A stretch of DNA of 60,141 bases, taken from Bacteroides sp. UBA939 (GTDB lineage: Bacteria > Bacteroidota > Bacteroidia > Bacteroidales > Bacteroidaceae). Positions 49,492-58,743 of this stretch are shown piece after piece; positions within the stretch are counted from its first letter, which is position 1; each line of letters starts with the position of its first letter. Where the stretch lies: assembly GCF_002293435.1 (NCBI RefSeq), contig NZ_DBDF01000038.1:1-60141 (forward strand), read 5' to 3'. The notes under the pieces were generated by a model. The model saw only the letters and a list, made by a program, of their open reading frames with translations, made no database searches and had not been told where the DNA came from. The position numbers were made by a program, and so were the translations under genes.

Positions 49492-52089
49492 ATGACCATT
49501 ATGAAGCAACGTTATAGAATATTTATCATTTTTCTGTTATCACTATTCGCAGGAAACAACGTATCCGCACAGATAAAGGGCGTAGTCACAGACTCCCTTA
49601 CCAATGAACCGTTAATGTACATTACCGTTCAATATGAGGGAAAAGGTGTGGGCGCCATAACCAATGGCAAAGGTGAATACACCGTAGAAAGCCGCAGAGG
49701 TTGGAATGAACTAACATTCTCAGCTATTGGATATATAACAAAGAAAATCAAATTCAATCCCGATACCAAAGTACTCAACGTAAAGCTTGCGTCTGCCGAC
49801 GTAATGCTCTCCGAAGTAGTGGTAAAGCCACAAAGAGAAAGATATTCCCGCAGGAACAACCCTGCCGTGGAGTTTATGAAGAAGGTAATCGAGAAGAAAA
49901 AAGGATTGAAACTGGAAACCAACGACTACTACGAGTACCAGAAATACGAGAAAATGAAGATGTCGCTCAACGACGTCACTCCTGAAAAGATGGAAAAAGG
50001 CATCTACAAAAAGTTCTCGTTCTTCAAAGACCAGGTAGAAGTATCGCCCAAAACCAACAAAATGATATTACCTATCTCAATCAAAGAGACGGCTTCGCGT
50101 ACCATCTATCGCAAGAGTCCCAAGAGTGAGAAGACCATCATTGAAGGTTTGAATTCCAGCGGCATAGAAGAGTTTTTCAATACAGGCGATATGTTGGGGA
50201 CTATTCTGGCGGATGTATTCTCCGACATTAACATATACGACGACGATATCCGCCTGTTGCAACGCCGCTTCGTCAGCCCTATCGGACGCGGCGCCATCAC
50301 TTTCTACAAATACTATCTCATGGATACCATCATGGTAGACCGTCAGGAGTGCGTACACCTTACTTTTGTTCCGCAAAACTCACAGGACTTTGGCTTCACG
50401 GGGCATCTTTATGTGGTGAAAGACTCTACTTACGCCGTCAAGAAGTGTACCATGAATCTGCCCAAGAAAACGGGAGTCAACTTTGTGGAGAACCTCGATA
50501 TCATACAGCAATTCGAGCAAATGCCCGATAACAACTGGGTGCTGACGGACGATGACATGACCGTGGAACTGGAAGTCATAAAAGGTACACAAGGACTTGA
50601 AGTGCAACGTACCACGAAATACAGTAATTACAAGTTCGAAGAAATAGAACCCCGCCTCTTCCGCCTGAAAGGCAATGTGATTAAAGAAGCAAACATGCTC
50701 AACAAGAGCGACGAATACTGGGCGGAAGTACGCCAAGTCCCTCTCACCAAGAAAGAAAGTAATATGGATGTCTTCATGAACCGCATCGAACAGATTCCCG
50801 GTTTCAAATATCTTATCTTCGGTGCAAAAGCCCTGATTGAAAACTTCGTGGAGACAGGAAGCAGGAAGCATCCCAGTAAGTTCGACTTCGGGCCTATCAA
50901 TACCACCATTACAAGTAACTATGTAAATGGCACGCGTTTCCGTTTGAGTGGTATGACTACGGGTAACTTCGACCCGCACTGGAGCTTCAGCGGTTACGGA
51001 GCTTATGGAACCAAGGACAAGAAATGGTTTTATAGAGGACAGGCCGCCTACTCTTTCAACAAGCGCGAATACGTTTTGTGGGAATTTCCCAAACACCACC
51101 TTGCCTTTGATTATAGTTACGACGTCATGTCTCCCATGGATAAATACCTATCAACTGATAAGGACAATATGTTCGTTGGCTGGAAGTGGACCAAGGTAGA
51201 CCAAATGTCGTACATGCGCGACGCTACCCTGACCTACGAATTGGAAACCAATGCAGGTTTCTCCATCAAGGCCATGGCTCGCCACCGCAACGACGAACCA
51301 GCCGGAGGCGTGCTGCAATACTGGAAAAACAATGGTAACACCGCCGGTTCGTGGGACGAAACGAACACCTTTGTCAAAGACATCACCACCACCGAACTGG
51401 GTGTCACCCTGCGCTATGCTCCGGGAGAAACGTTCGTCAACACCAAGCAACGCCGTGTACCTGTATCTTTGGATGCGCCGACATTCCTGTTATCGCATAC
51501 TGTTGGCCTGAAAGGCGTATTGGGTGGTGAATACAACTTCAACCTTACGGAAGCCAGTATCCGCAAGCGTTTCTGGTTTGGTTCATGGGGTAAACTGGAT
51601 ATCACTGCCCGTGCCGGTGCGCAGTGGAACACCGTACCGTTCCCCTTGCTGAACCTGCCTATGGCAAACTTGTCATACATCACCCAACATAATGAGTCGT
51701 TCAACCTCATCAACAACATGGAATTCCTAAACGACCGCTACGCCTCACTTGCCCTGACGTATGACATGAACGGAAAGCTCTTCAACCGCATCCCGCTTCT
51801 GAAAAAGCTGAAATGGCGTGAGACCTTCCGTATTCGTGGTATGTATGGTACGCTTACAGACAAGAACAATCCGTATAAGAGCCAGAACAATGATTTATTC
51901 CTCTTCCCGATGCGCAACGGTATCGCTACCAGTCATGTAATGGGCGAAATGCCATATCTGGAAGCCAGTATCGGTGTTTACAATATCTTTAAACTATTGC
52001 ATATCGAATACGTTCGCCGCCTCACTTATACCGATATTCCGGGGGTGAAGAAAGACGGTATCCGTTTTATGATATTAATGATATTTTAG
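49492..52089 (+). CDS. DUF5686 / carboxypeptidase-regulatory-like outer-membrane protein
   Basis: The 865-residue protein has a signal peptide, an N-terminal carboxypeptidase-D-like beta sandwich (about 27-100, KGVVTDSLTNEPLMYITVQYEGK), and a large DUF5686 body predicted to form an outer-membrane beta-barrel (many strands in the second half, ending KDGIRFMILMIF). Its function is unknown, but it is a common Bacteroidetes core protein. A second ATG lies at 49501. Tandem TAGTTAG repeats follow its stop. Confidence 0.88.
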   Translation: MTIMKQRYRIFIIFLLSLFAGNNVSAQIKGVVTDSLTNEPLMYITVQYEGKGVGAITNGKGEYTVESRRGWNELTFSAIGYITKKIKFNPDTKVLNVKLASADVMLSEVVVKPQRERYSRRNNPAVEFMKKVIEKKKGLKLETNDYYEYQKYEKMKMSLNDVTPEKMEKGIYKKFSFFKDQVEVSPKTNKMILPISIKETASRTIYRKSPKSEKTIIEGLNSSGIEEFFNTGDMLGTILADVFSDINIYDDDIRLLQRRFVSPIGRGAITFYKYYLMDTIMVDRQECVHLTFVPQNSQDFGFTGHLYVVKDSTYAVKKCTMNLPKKTGVNFVENLDIIQQFEQMPDNNWVLTDDDMTVELEVIKGTQGLEVQRTTKYSNYKFEEIEPRLFRLKGNVIKEANMLNKSDEYWAEVRQVPLTKKESNMDVFMNRIEQIPGFKYLIFGAKALIENFVETGSRKHPSKFDFGPINTTITSNYVNGTRFRLSGMTTGNFDPHWSFSGYGAYGTKDKKWFYRGQAAYSFNKREYVLWEFPKHHLAFDYSYDVMSPMDKYLSTDKDNMFVGWKWTKVDQMSYMRDATLTYELETNAGFSIKAMARHRNDEPAGGVLQYWKNNGNTAGSWDETNTFVKDITTTELGVTLRYAPGETFVNTKQRRVPVSLDAPTFLLSHTVGLKGVLGGEYNFNLTEASIRKRFWFGSWGKLDITARAGAQWNTVPFPLLNLPMANLSYITQHNESFNLINNMEFLNDRYASLALTYDMNGKLFNRIPLLKKLKWRETFRIRGMYGTLTDKNNPYKSQNNDLFLFPMRNGIATSHVMGEMPYLEASIGVYNIFKLLHIEYVRRLTYTDIPGVKKDGIRFMILMIF

Positions 52090-52094
52090 ATAAG

Positions 52095-52153
52095 TAGTTA
52101 GTAGATAGTAGTTAGTAGACAGTAGTTAGTAGTTAGTAGACAGTAGTTAGTAG
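52095..52153 (+). repeat. tandem TAGTTAGTAG-type repeats upstream of rarA
   Basis: The stretch between the DUF5686 stop and the RarA gene is built from copies of AGTAGTTAGTAGACAGT and AGTTAGTAG, followed by repeated AATCACTAA-like words up to 52257. It is low-complexity intergenic DNA and could vary in length between strains. Confidence 0.7.
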
Positions 52154-52259
52154 CTGAGTTAATAAACAATCACTAAACATTAAACGTTAATCATTAAGCA
52201 CTAATTAATCACTAATTGAATGTTAATCACTAATCACTAAACGTTAATCCTTAATCCAC

Positions 52260-53531
52260 ATGATTCCATTAGCAGAAAGGCTCCGGCCCAAGACATTAGA
52301 CGAATACATCGGTCAGAAGCATTTAGTTGGACCGGGTGCTGTATTGCGTAAGATGATTGATGCAGGGCGAATCTCATCGTTCATACTGTGGGGACCTCCG
52401 GGAGTAGGCAAAACTACATTGGCTCAGATTATCGCCAACAAACTGGAAACCCCGTTCTACACACTGAGCGCCGTGAGCAGTGGAGTGAAAGACGTACGCG
52501 AAGTGATAGAGCGCGCCAAAAGCAATCGTTTCTTTTCACAATCCAGCCCTATCCTGTTCATTGACGAAATCCACCGTTTCAGCAAGTCGCAACAAGACTC
52601 ATTGCTCGGAGCCGTGGAGCAAGGCACGGTGACGTTGATAGGAGCAACTACTGAGAACCCGTCATTCGAGGTAATCCGTCCGTTATTGTCACGTTGCCAA
52701 CTGTATGTATTGAAGTCTCTCGAAAAAGAAGACCTGCTGGAATTGCTGCAACGCGCCATTACAACAGACCAGATACTGAAAGAACGGAAAATCGAATTGA
52801 AAGAAACCACTGCCATCTTCCGGTATAGTGGCGGAGATGCGCGGAAGCTACTTAACATCATAGACCTGGTTGTTTCTTCCGAAACAAAAGACCCTGTCGT
52901 CATTACCGACGAAATCGTAACCGAACGGCTGCAACAGAATCCACTCGCTTACGATAAGGACGGGGAAATGCACTATGACATCATTTCCGCATTTATAAAA
53001 TCCATCCGCGGCAGTGACCCCGACGGCGCCATCTACTGGCTTGCCCGCATGGTAGAAGCCGGTGAAGACCCTGCTTTCATAGCACGCCGCCTCGTTATTT
53101 CCGCCTCAGAAGACATCGGGCTTGCTAACCCAAATGCCTTGTTACTTGCCAATGCCTGTTTCGACGCCGTCATGAAAGTGGGATGGCCCGAAGGACGTAT
53201 CCCTTTGGCAGAAGCAACCCTTTATCTTGCCACAAGCCCAAAAAGCAATTCCGCTTATATGGCCATTGGCAATGCTCTGGAACTTGTGCGGCAAACCGGG
53301 AACCTGCCCGTACCCTTGCATTTGCGCAATGCGCCTACCAAACTCATGAAAGAACTGGGTTACAGCGACAATTATAAATATGCCCACGACTACCCGGGGC
53401 ATTTCGTCAAACAACAATTCCTACCCGATGAACTGAAGAGCCACCGCCTATGGGAAGCGCAAGACAATGCTGCCGAACAGAAACTTGCGGAACGGATGAA
53501 AACTTTATGGGGCAACGATAAGCTTAAATAA
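52260..53531 (+). CDS. rarA: replication-associated recombination protein RarA (MgsA)
   Basis: The 423-residue AAA+ protein has Walker A GPPGVGKTT, Walker B ILFIDEIHRFSKSQQD, sensor ATTENPSFEVIRPLLSRC, and the conserved C-terminal MgsA/RarA part (DGAIYWLARMVEAGEDP, YATSPKSNSAY-like segment). It acts at stalled replication forks. It is a core gene, separated by 6 bp from the downstream glycosyltransferase gene. Confidence 0.97.
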   Translation: MIPLAERLRPKTLDEYIGQKHLVGPGAVLRKMIDAGRISSFILWGPPGVGKTTLAQIIANKLETPFYTLSAVSSGVKDVREVIERAKSNRFFSQSSPILFIDEIHRFSKSQQDSLLGAVEQGTVTLIGATTENPSFEVIRPLLSRCQLYVLKSLEKEDLLELLQRAITTDQILKERKIELKETTAIFRYSGGDARKLLNIIDLVVSSETKDPVVITDEIVTERLQQNPLAYDKDGEMHYDIISAFIKSIRGSDPDGAIYWLARMVEAGEDPAFIARRLVISASEDIGLANPNALLLANACFDAVMKVGWPEGRIPLAEATLYLATSPKSNSAYMAIGNALELVRQTGNLPVPLHLRNAPTKLMKELGYSDNYKYAHDYPGHFVKQQFLPDELKSHRLWEAQDNAAEQKLAERMKTLWGNDKLK

Positions 53532-53537
53532 TAATAC

Positions 53538-54710
53538 ATGGAAACATTTACGTTCAATACAACGGAACAGATTTTACTTGCCTCCGGCGGTATTCTTTTT
53601 TTTGCTCAACTCCTTTATTACTTCTGTCTCTACAACCGTATACGCACCCGTAGCCGTGCCGCAAGACAAGGTAATATACATTTCACGCAGGATTCAGCTC
53701 CCTTGTCGGTTATCATCTATGCCCGCGAAGAAGTGGCGAATCTGCGCCGTAACCTTACCGCCGTATTGGAACAGGACTATCCGCAATTTGAAGTCATTGT
53801 TATCAACGACGGGAATATAGACGGAAGCGAAGACTATCTGACTATACTGGGAGAGCAATATCCTAACCTATATCACAGTTTCGTCCCAAACTCCTCGCGG
53901 TACATCAGTCACAAGAAGCTGGCTGTCACCCTCGGCATAAAAGCAAGCAAGTATGACTGGGTCGTATTTACCGAAGCAAACTGCATGCCCGAAAGTGACC
54001 AATGGTTGCGTACAATGGCGCGTAACTTTACTTCATCCACACAAATTGTATTAGGATACAGCGGCTACGAACGTGGCAAAGGTTGGCTGCACAAGCGAGT
54101 ATCTTTCGACAACCTGTTTACGTCTATCCGCTACTTAGGCTATGCACTGGCAGGAAAACCATACATGGGCATTGGGCGCAACATGGCCTATCGCAAGGAA
54201 CTTTTTTATGGTCAAAAAGGTTTCTCGGCACACTTAAGCCTGCAAAGAGGTGACGACGATTTGTTTATCAACCAGACGGCTACGGGTAAAAATACCCGGG
54301 TAGAAACCGACGCAAACGCAATTGTACGCATGCAACCTGTACGTCGTGCCAAAGATTGGCGGGAAGAGAAAATCAGTTATATGGTCACAGCACGGTTATG
54401 CAGTGGAATACAACGATATTTGTCAGGATTAGAAACAACCACGCGACTACTGTTTCATACAGCATGGATTGCCGCATTGGTTATGGGTATTATGAACTGT
54501 CACTGGCTGGTGGCAGGTTGTGCATTCATTATGTTCGCTTTACGCTATGCAATACAGGCATTCATAATCAACCGGACGGCAAAAGTATTGAGGGAGAAAC
54601 GCCAGTATATTTTCACTCTTCCGGTGTTCGATGTACTACAACCCATGCAGTCACTCTTTTGGAAACTGCATTGCATATTCAGGAAAAGAACTGATTTTAT
54701 GAGGAAGTGA
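53538..54710 (+). CDS. membrane-anchored family 2 glycosyltransferase
   Basis: The 390-residue protein has an N-terminal membrane segment (ILLASGGILFFAQLLYYFCLY) and a GT2 domain (LSVIIYAREEVANLRRNLTAVLEQDYPQFEVIVIND). Catalytic-like acidic residues occur in TEANCMPESD and RGDDDLF. C-terminal membrane helices lie around 310-350. It resembles glycosyltransferases that elongate surface polymers. It is likely cotranscribed with rarA. Confidence 0.88.
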   Translation: METFTFNTTEQILLASGGILFFAQLLYYFCLYNRIRTRSRAARQGNIHFTQDSAPLSVIIYAREEVANLRRNLTAVLEQDYPQFEVIVINDGNIDGSEDYLTILGEQYPNLYHSFVPNSSRYISHKKLAVTLGIKASKYDWVVFTEANCMPESDQWLRTMARNFTSSTQIVLGYSGYERGKGWLHKRVSFDNLFTSIRYLGYALAGKPYMGIGRNMAYRKELFYGQKGFSAHLSLQRGDDDLFINQTATGKNTRVETDANAIVRMQPVRRAKDWREEKISYMVTARLCSGIQRYLSGLETTTRLLFHTAWIAALVMGIMNCHWLVAGCAFIMFALRYAIQAFIINRTAKVLREKRQYIFTLPVFDVLQPMQSLFWKLHCIFRKRTDFMRK

Positions 54711-54854
54711 AAAACCTGTTTAATTAAACTTTAAGGTAAGCCTCCGATAAGCCCCATATTTTCTATGTATTTTTGCAATAGTTTGCTCATTGAGAATAAT
54801 AGGAGATAAAGATAATACTTTTTTGTATCTTACACAAAAGAAAAGACTCTATCT

Positions 54855-56804
54855 TTAGTCATTACTTTGTTCAATATTGAATGAAAAATCCACAACTTCT
54901 CTTATTTTTTCTTTTTGAGTTTCATTCTTTTTTGAAAAATATAACGCTTTTTCTTTGCTAATATCTAAATTATCAATCTCTTCTAAAACTAATTTTTTAG
55001 ATGTTAGTTCATCTTTTATTTTTTCAAAATATCCAGAAGAGGATATTAGTTTTAGATTATGCATAATCTCATTTTCAATCCCTTCTTTGTTATAGTCTAT
55101 TTTGTCGTTTTCCTCTCTATCTGAACTATCACTTTCATCCTTTTGGGGTTTGTAAATAGAACTATCTATATATTTTAATATTTTCAAAAAAATATCAATA
55201 TCATCAGACTGAAATCCTTTATTTATTGTTACACTTACATCTTTAAAATTTGTGTCATATTTTATTTTATAGTAGTCTTTTGCTATATAAGAAAACAAAG
55301 ATAATAAGATTATATTTTGAGAAAAAACAAAGAAATCAAACTTAAAACAACATTCTATTAAAGATTGTATTCGATATGCAGCTAGCATATCTTTAAAAGA
55401 TGTATTCTCATTAAAAATAATTTCATATAATCCGTCTTTGTCTTGTTTGTGAGAAATAAATATAAAATTGTTCTTTTTCCTAGAAAAAACATTTAAGGTC
55501 TTTATAGGATCATGAAGAAAGTAAGCTAGATAAAGTTTGGCAAACACTTCATTGGATACTATTTGTATACCTTCATCTTTGTTTCTAAACTCTCCTCTTC
55601 TTTTTTCATACCAAAATGATGTTTCAAAGGATTCCTCTTGTAGCCTTTTCTGCACCTCATCATTTGCAACAAAATCTCTGTCAGAAACAGGGTTTTGAGA
55701 ATTAGTAAAACGCGTAACATTCAGATCAAAATCTTTGCCCCCAGACTTTAAAATCCTCAATGTTACAAATGATTCTGAATCCATAATCTGTCTTTTTACA
55801 GGAGATGCATCTTTATATGCTTTATAAATCGAATAAACAGTTTGAGCTCCATTTATAATTTGAAGTCCAGTAACTGTTGCTGTTTCAGCTTCATTTCTTA
55901 TCTCTGGAAGTAAGTATGTGATTGCTGTCAATCCATTATTGTAATACCAAAAAAATGCAGGATTGTCTATGATAGTTTTTTCAATTTGCTGATTAAGTTC
56001 AGATACCATTAATGGATTTCGTACATTTTTTTGAAAAAGCAAAAACCCATATTTTTCAAATAGTTTATATATTGTAATAGGTTTTAGTAAGAAGACAAAT
56101 GCTTCAAAAGGTTTGTCAATATGTATAAAACTTCTACCACCTATATGTTGCTTTATTGATAATTCTATATTTTCTTCTTCTGGATTGTAATACTTACTTA
56201 ATGGGTTTATAGGCTCTATCTCCTTATATTTTCTATTAATATAATCAATTTTCAATCTTTCCAAATCAATCCATTCAAATGATGTCTTTTTATGATTTAA
56301 TAAAAAGGCATCAATATTGTCCTTTGTATCTTTATTGGGAGAACAAAGTGTTAAATAAATAATCTTTATTTCTCCATTATGCTTGATATGCTCTTGCAAT
56401 TCTTGGACTTTCGCTTGATATATTATATTCTCTGTAGTGAGTTTGTGCCCACGTATAATGTTATCAAACTCATTAATAGCTTGTAACACTTGTGCTTTTT
56501 CTACTGAGGAATGACACTTACCTTTGGTATTCCATTTGGATTGTACTATATAATATATATGATTCTCTTGATTATCATATGCATCAAATATAATATCACA
56601 GCTATGATCCCCATCACCATCTGTTATATGTTGAATATATTGATCTGTCTTTCCATAAAATTTAAGAAACCAGATCAAAAAAGCTCTTGACTTACAATTG
56701 TTAACATTCGACTTGTTTTTCTTAAAATAAAGATCATCCTTGTATTCTTCTATAAGGGCTTCTAGTTCTTTATCGATAATATCGTAAAATGTTTCTGACA
56801 CCAT
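54855..56804 (-). CDS. AIPR-family abortive-infection-like protein with nuclease-like N-terminus
   Basis: The 649-residue protein contains the AIPR domain: NVRNPLMVSELNQQIEKTI, FFWYYNNGLTAI, GLQIINGAQTVYSIYKAYK, FTNSQNPVSDRDFVANDEV. The N-terminal part has DHSCDIIFDAY...IYYIVQSKW (Asp70, Gln88-x-Lys90), similar to the D...(E/Q)xK pattern of Mrr-like PD-(D/E)XK nucleases. The AIPR family is linked to phage resistance. The gene is strikingly A+T-rich compared with its neighbours, has no partner gene, and interrupts an otherwise core region, suggesting recent transfer. Confidence 0.85.
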   Translation of the reverse strand: MVSETFYDIIDKELEALIEEYKDDLYFKKNKSNVNNCKSRAFLIWFLKFYGKTDQYIQHITDGDGDHSCDIIFDAYDNQENHIYYIVQSKWNTKGKCHSSVEKAQVLQAINEFDNIIRGHKLTTENIIYQAKVQELQEHIKHNGEIKIIYLTLCSPNKDTKDNIDAFLLNHKKTSFEWIDLERLKIDYINRKYKEIEPINPLSKYYNPEEENIELSIKQHIGGRSFIHIDKPFEAFVFLLKPITIYKLFEKYGFLLFQKNVRNPLMVSELNQQIEKTIIDNPAFFWYYNNGLTAITYLLPEIRNEAETATVTGLQIINGAQTVYSIYKAYKDASPVKRQIMDSESFVTLRILKSGGKDFDLNVTRFTNSQNPVSDRDFVANDEVQKRLQEESFETSFWYEKRRGEFRNKDEGIQIVSNEVFAKLYLAYFLHDPIKTLNVFSRKKNNFIFISHKQDKDGLYEIIFNENTSFKDMLAAYRIQSLIECCFKFDFFVFSQNIILLSLFSYIAKDYYKIKYDTNFKDVSVTINKGFQSDDIDIFLKILKYIDSSIYKPQKDESDSSDREENDKIDYNKEGIENEIMHNLKLISSSGYFEKIKDELTSKKLVLEEIDNLDISKEKALYFSKKNETQKEKIREVVDFSFNIEQSND

Positions 56805-57111
56805 GATTACTGTTATTTTTTGCGAATTTACTAAAACTCTCTGATTTCCCCAAATATATAGCCACTAATTTCTGTATCTCAGTCTATCTAAAATTTATTA
56901 AGCTTCTTCTTTCTTAAATTCAGAAGTAATTCTTCCAAGAGAGAAACTACAAATTACACTGAGTGAACTAAAACCAATAATTGATTAAATATTCTACTGT
57001 ATATCTGTTCATTAGAAGAGTTGATTAAAAATATGCTTTTTTGAGTAAGTAGTGAATTTAATTAGTTTATACTATGTATGCTTTTATAAAAGCTGATAAT
57101 CAGATATCTAC

Positions 57112-57288
57112 TCATAAGAATAATATAAACTAATTCATGTCTTGTACTTACATTCAATACTTTGCGGATATAGTATTTTATAGCATCGGCTTGTACCTGC
57201 TCTGTCATCCCATCGTCCGAAGCTCCTTTTCCGATGGGCTGACATGGATAGTGTAAAACTTTGCATCCTTTTTTAGGAGTTACCTGAT
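57112..57288 (-). pseudogene. gene remnant without a start codon
   Basis: Read from 57288 (after a TAA), the minus strand gives 58 residues with a strongly protein-like core: TPKKGCKVLHYPCQPIGKG, then ASDDGMTEQVQADAIKYYIRKV. It ends at TGA 57114-57112. There is no usable start codon before the core and no family is recognised. It is probably the remainder of a gene disrupted when the flanking DNA was rearranged. The rest of 56805-57453 is A+T-rich and has no gene. Confidence 0.35.
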
Positions 57289-57331
57289 ATTACTATATAT
57301 ATTGCTTTTATGACCTTTGATTTATACGATG

Positions 57332-57451
57332 GTAACTATATATTGCTTACAGCGTGAACCCTTGTTAAGCAATAATATTATTTGACCATAAGCCCCTATA
57401 AACCAATTATACAGTTTATAGAGGCTTTGCTGTAAGGCAATATATAGTTAC
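57332..57451. repeat. 120-bp element with 22/23-bp terminal inverted repeats
   Basis: GTAACTATATATTGCTTACAG (start of the arm at 57332-57353) is the complement of the arm at 57429-57451 except for one extra base. Inside is a second stem (CTATAAA...TTTATAG, about 57390-57423). The element ends just before the stop of the permease gene. It may be a small transposon-like element (MITE) or a large terminator. Confidence 0.6.
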
Positions 57452-57453
57452 AT

Positions 57454-58698
57454 TTATTCATAACGCATCGAATTGGCGGGATGAATGCGCGTTATGAGAT
57501 ATGACGGGCCTAAAAGCATCAAGACCGACACCACTAAAGTCCCTATATTCAACAACAGGAACAAGAGAATATTGAAAGATACGGGAACGGTATCCATGTT
57601 ATACGTTTCAGGATTGAGTTTAAAGATACGCAACCACTTCTGTATAAAATAGAAAGCCAGCCCAATAGCATTTCCCCATAACATCCCCTTTCCTATGAGG
57701 AAGACGGAAAACCAAAGAAACACTTTACGGATAGTGGTATTATTGGCGCCCAAAGACTTCAGTACCCCAATCATGGAAGTACGTTCAATGATAATAATCA
57801 GCAAACCGGATACCATCGTAAACCCTGCCACACCGACCATTAATATCAATATCACCCAGATATTCACATCCAGGATGTCGAGCCAGGCAAATATCTGCGG
57901 ATTAAGCTGTTCAATATTACGCACGCTGTAACTCACACCATACTTATCCGGGAAACCATCCATATCGACGGCTATCTGATAAGTAGTTTCTTCCAAATAA
58001 TCATAATTGCGAACCTGCAATTCCGCTCCGCTCACTTGTTCGGCTTTCCAATTATTCAGGCGATTCACAAGATAAAGGTCGGTAAGCAGGAAGAGATTAT
58101 CATATTCCGAGAAATTAGTTTGATAGATACCCACAATCTGTAAACGGCGGGCACGAACATTCTCCTGTATATAATAGGTGTCTATTTTATCTCCCGGTTT
58201 CAATCTTAATTTCGTTGCCAGCGCTTTGGATATAATCACACTATTAGAGGAAGCCGAATCGCTAAACTGAGGCAGTTCACCCTCAACCAGATGCTTACTG
58301 AAAAAAGCCGGGTCAAACTCAGGCCCTACTCCTTTAAGTACCATACCCTGGAAATCTTCGGCAGTCTTTATCATCCCCGGTTTGGTGGAGTAACGCTGCA
58401 CATGCCTCACTTCCGGATATGCGGAAAGAGCGGACATCAAACTGTCATTCACCACTACGGGGCGCGTTTCATAAGAACGGGCGGCATCTGCACTGCTAAG
58501 CTGAATATGCGCGCCAAACCCTACCACTTTATCACGAACCTCACTCTTGAAGCCCACAATTACCGACACCGTAATAATCATTACCGCCAAACCGATAGCA
58601 ACGCCTATCAGGGCAATAAGTACGGCAGGACGGGAAACTTGTTTTTCGGCGTCACTGTCGCGATAAATGCGACGGGCAAGAAAAAGGGGCAGACTCAT
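57454..58698 (-). CDS. LolC/LolE-like ABC transporter permease
   Basis: The 414-residue protein has an N-terminal helix (LIALIGVAIGLAVMIITVSVIVGF), a periplasmic MacB-type domain (about 45-270), and three C-terminal FtsX-type helices, the first at VILILMVGVAGFTMVSGLLIIII. It fits the LolC/E lipoprotein-release permease family. The ATPase partner is not in the window. It lies 45 bp after the aminotransferase gene and is probably cotranscribed with it. Confidence 0.9.
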   Translation of the reverse strand: MSLPLFLARRIYRDSDAEKQVSRPAVLIALIGVAIGLAVMIITVSVIVGFKSEVRDKVVGFGAHIQLSSADAARSYETRPVVVNDSLMSALSAYPEVRHVQRYSTKPGMIKTAEDFQGMVLKGVGPEFDPAFFSKHLVEGELPQFSDSASSNSVIISKALATKLRLKPGDKIDTYYIQENVRARRLQIVGIYQTNFSEYDNLFLLTDLYLVNRLNNWKAEQVSGAELQVRNYDYLEETTYQIAVDMDGFPDKYGVSYSVRNIEQLNPQIFAWLDILDVNIWVILILMVGVAGFTMVSGLLIIIIERTSMIGVLKSLGANNTTIRKVFLWFSVFLIGKGMLWGNAIGLAFYFIQKWLRIFKLNPETYNMDTVPVSFNILLFLLLNIGTLVVSVLMLLGPSYLITRIHPANSMRYE

Positions 58699-58743
58699 AT
58701 TCTATAGTGATATATACAACGAAAGAATAAGGCGATAAGCACG

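Noticed and set aside
54768..54775. Plus-strand -7-like TATTTTTG with no gene downstream on that strand
   Set aside because: The next gene is on the opposite strand and no -33 element is present. It could be a relic of a lost gene, but there is no further support.
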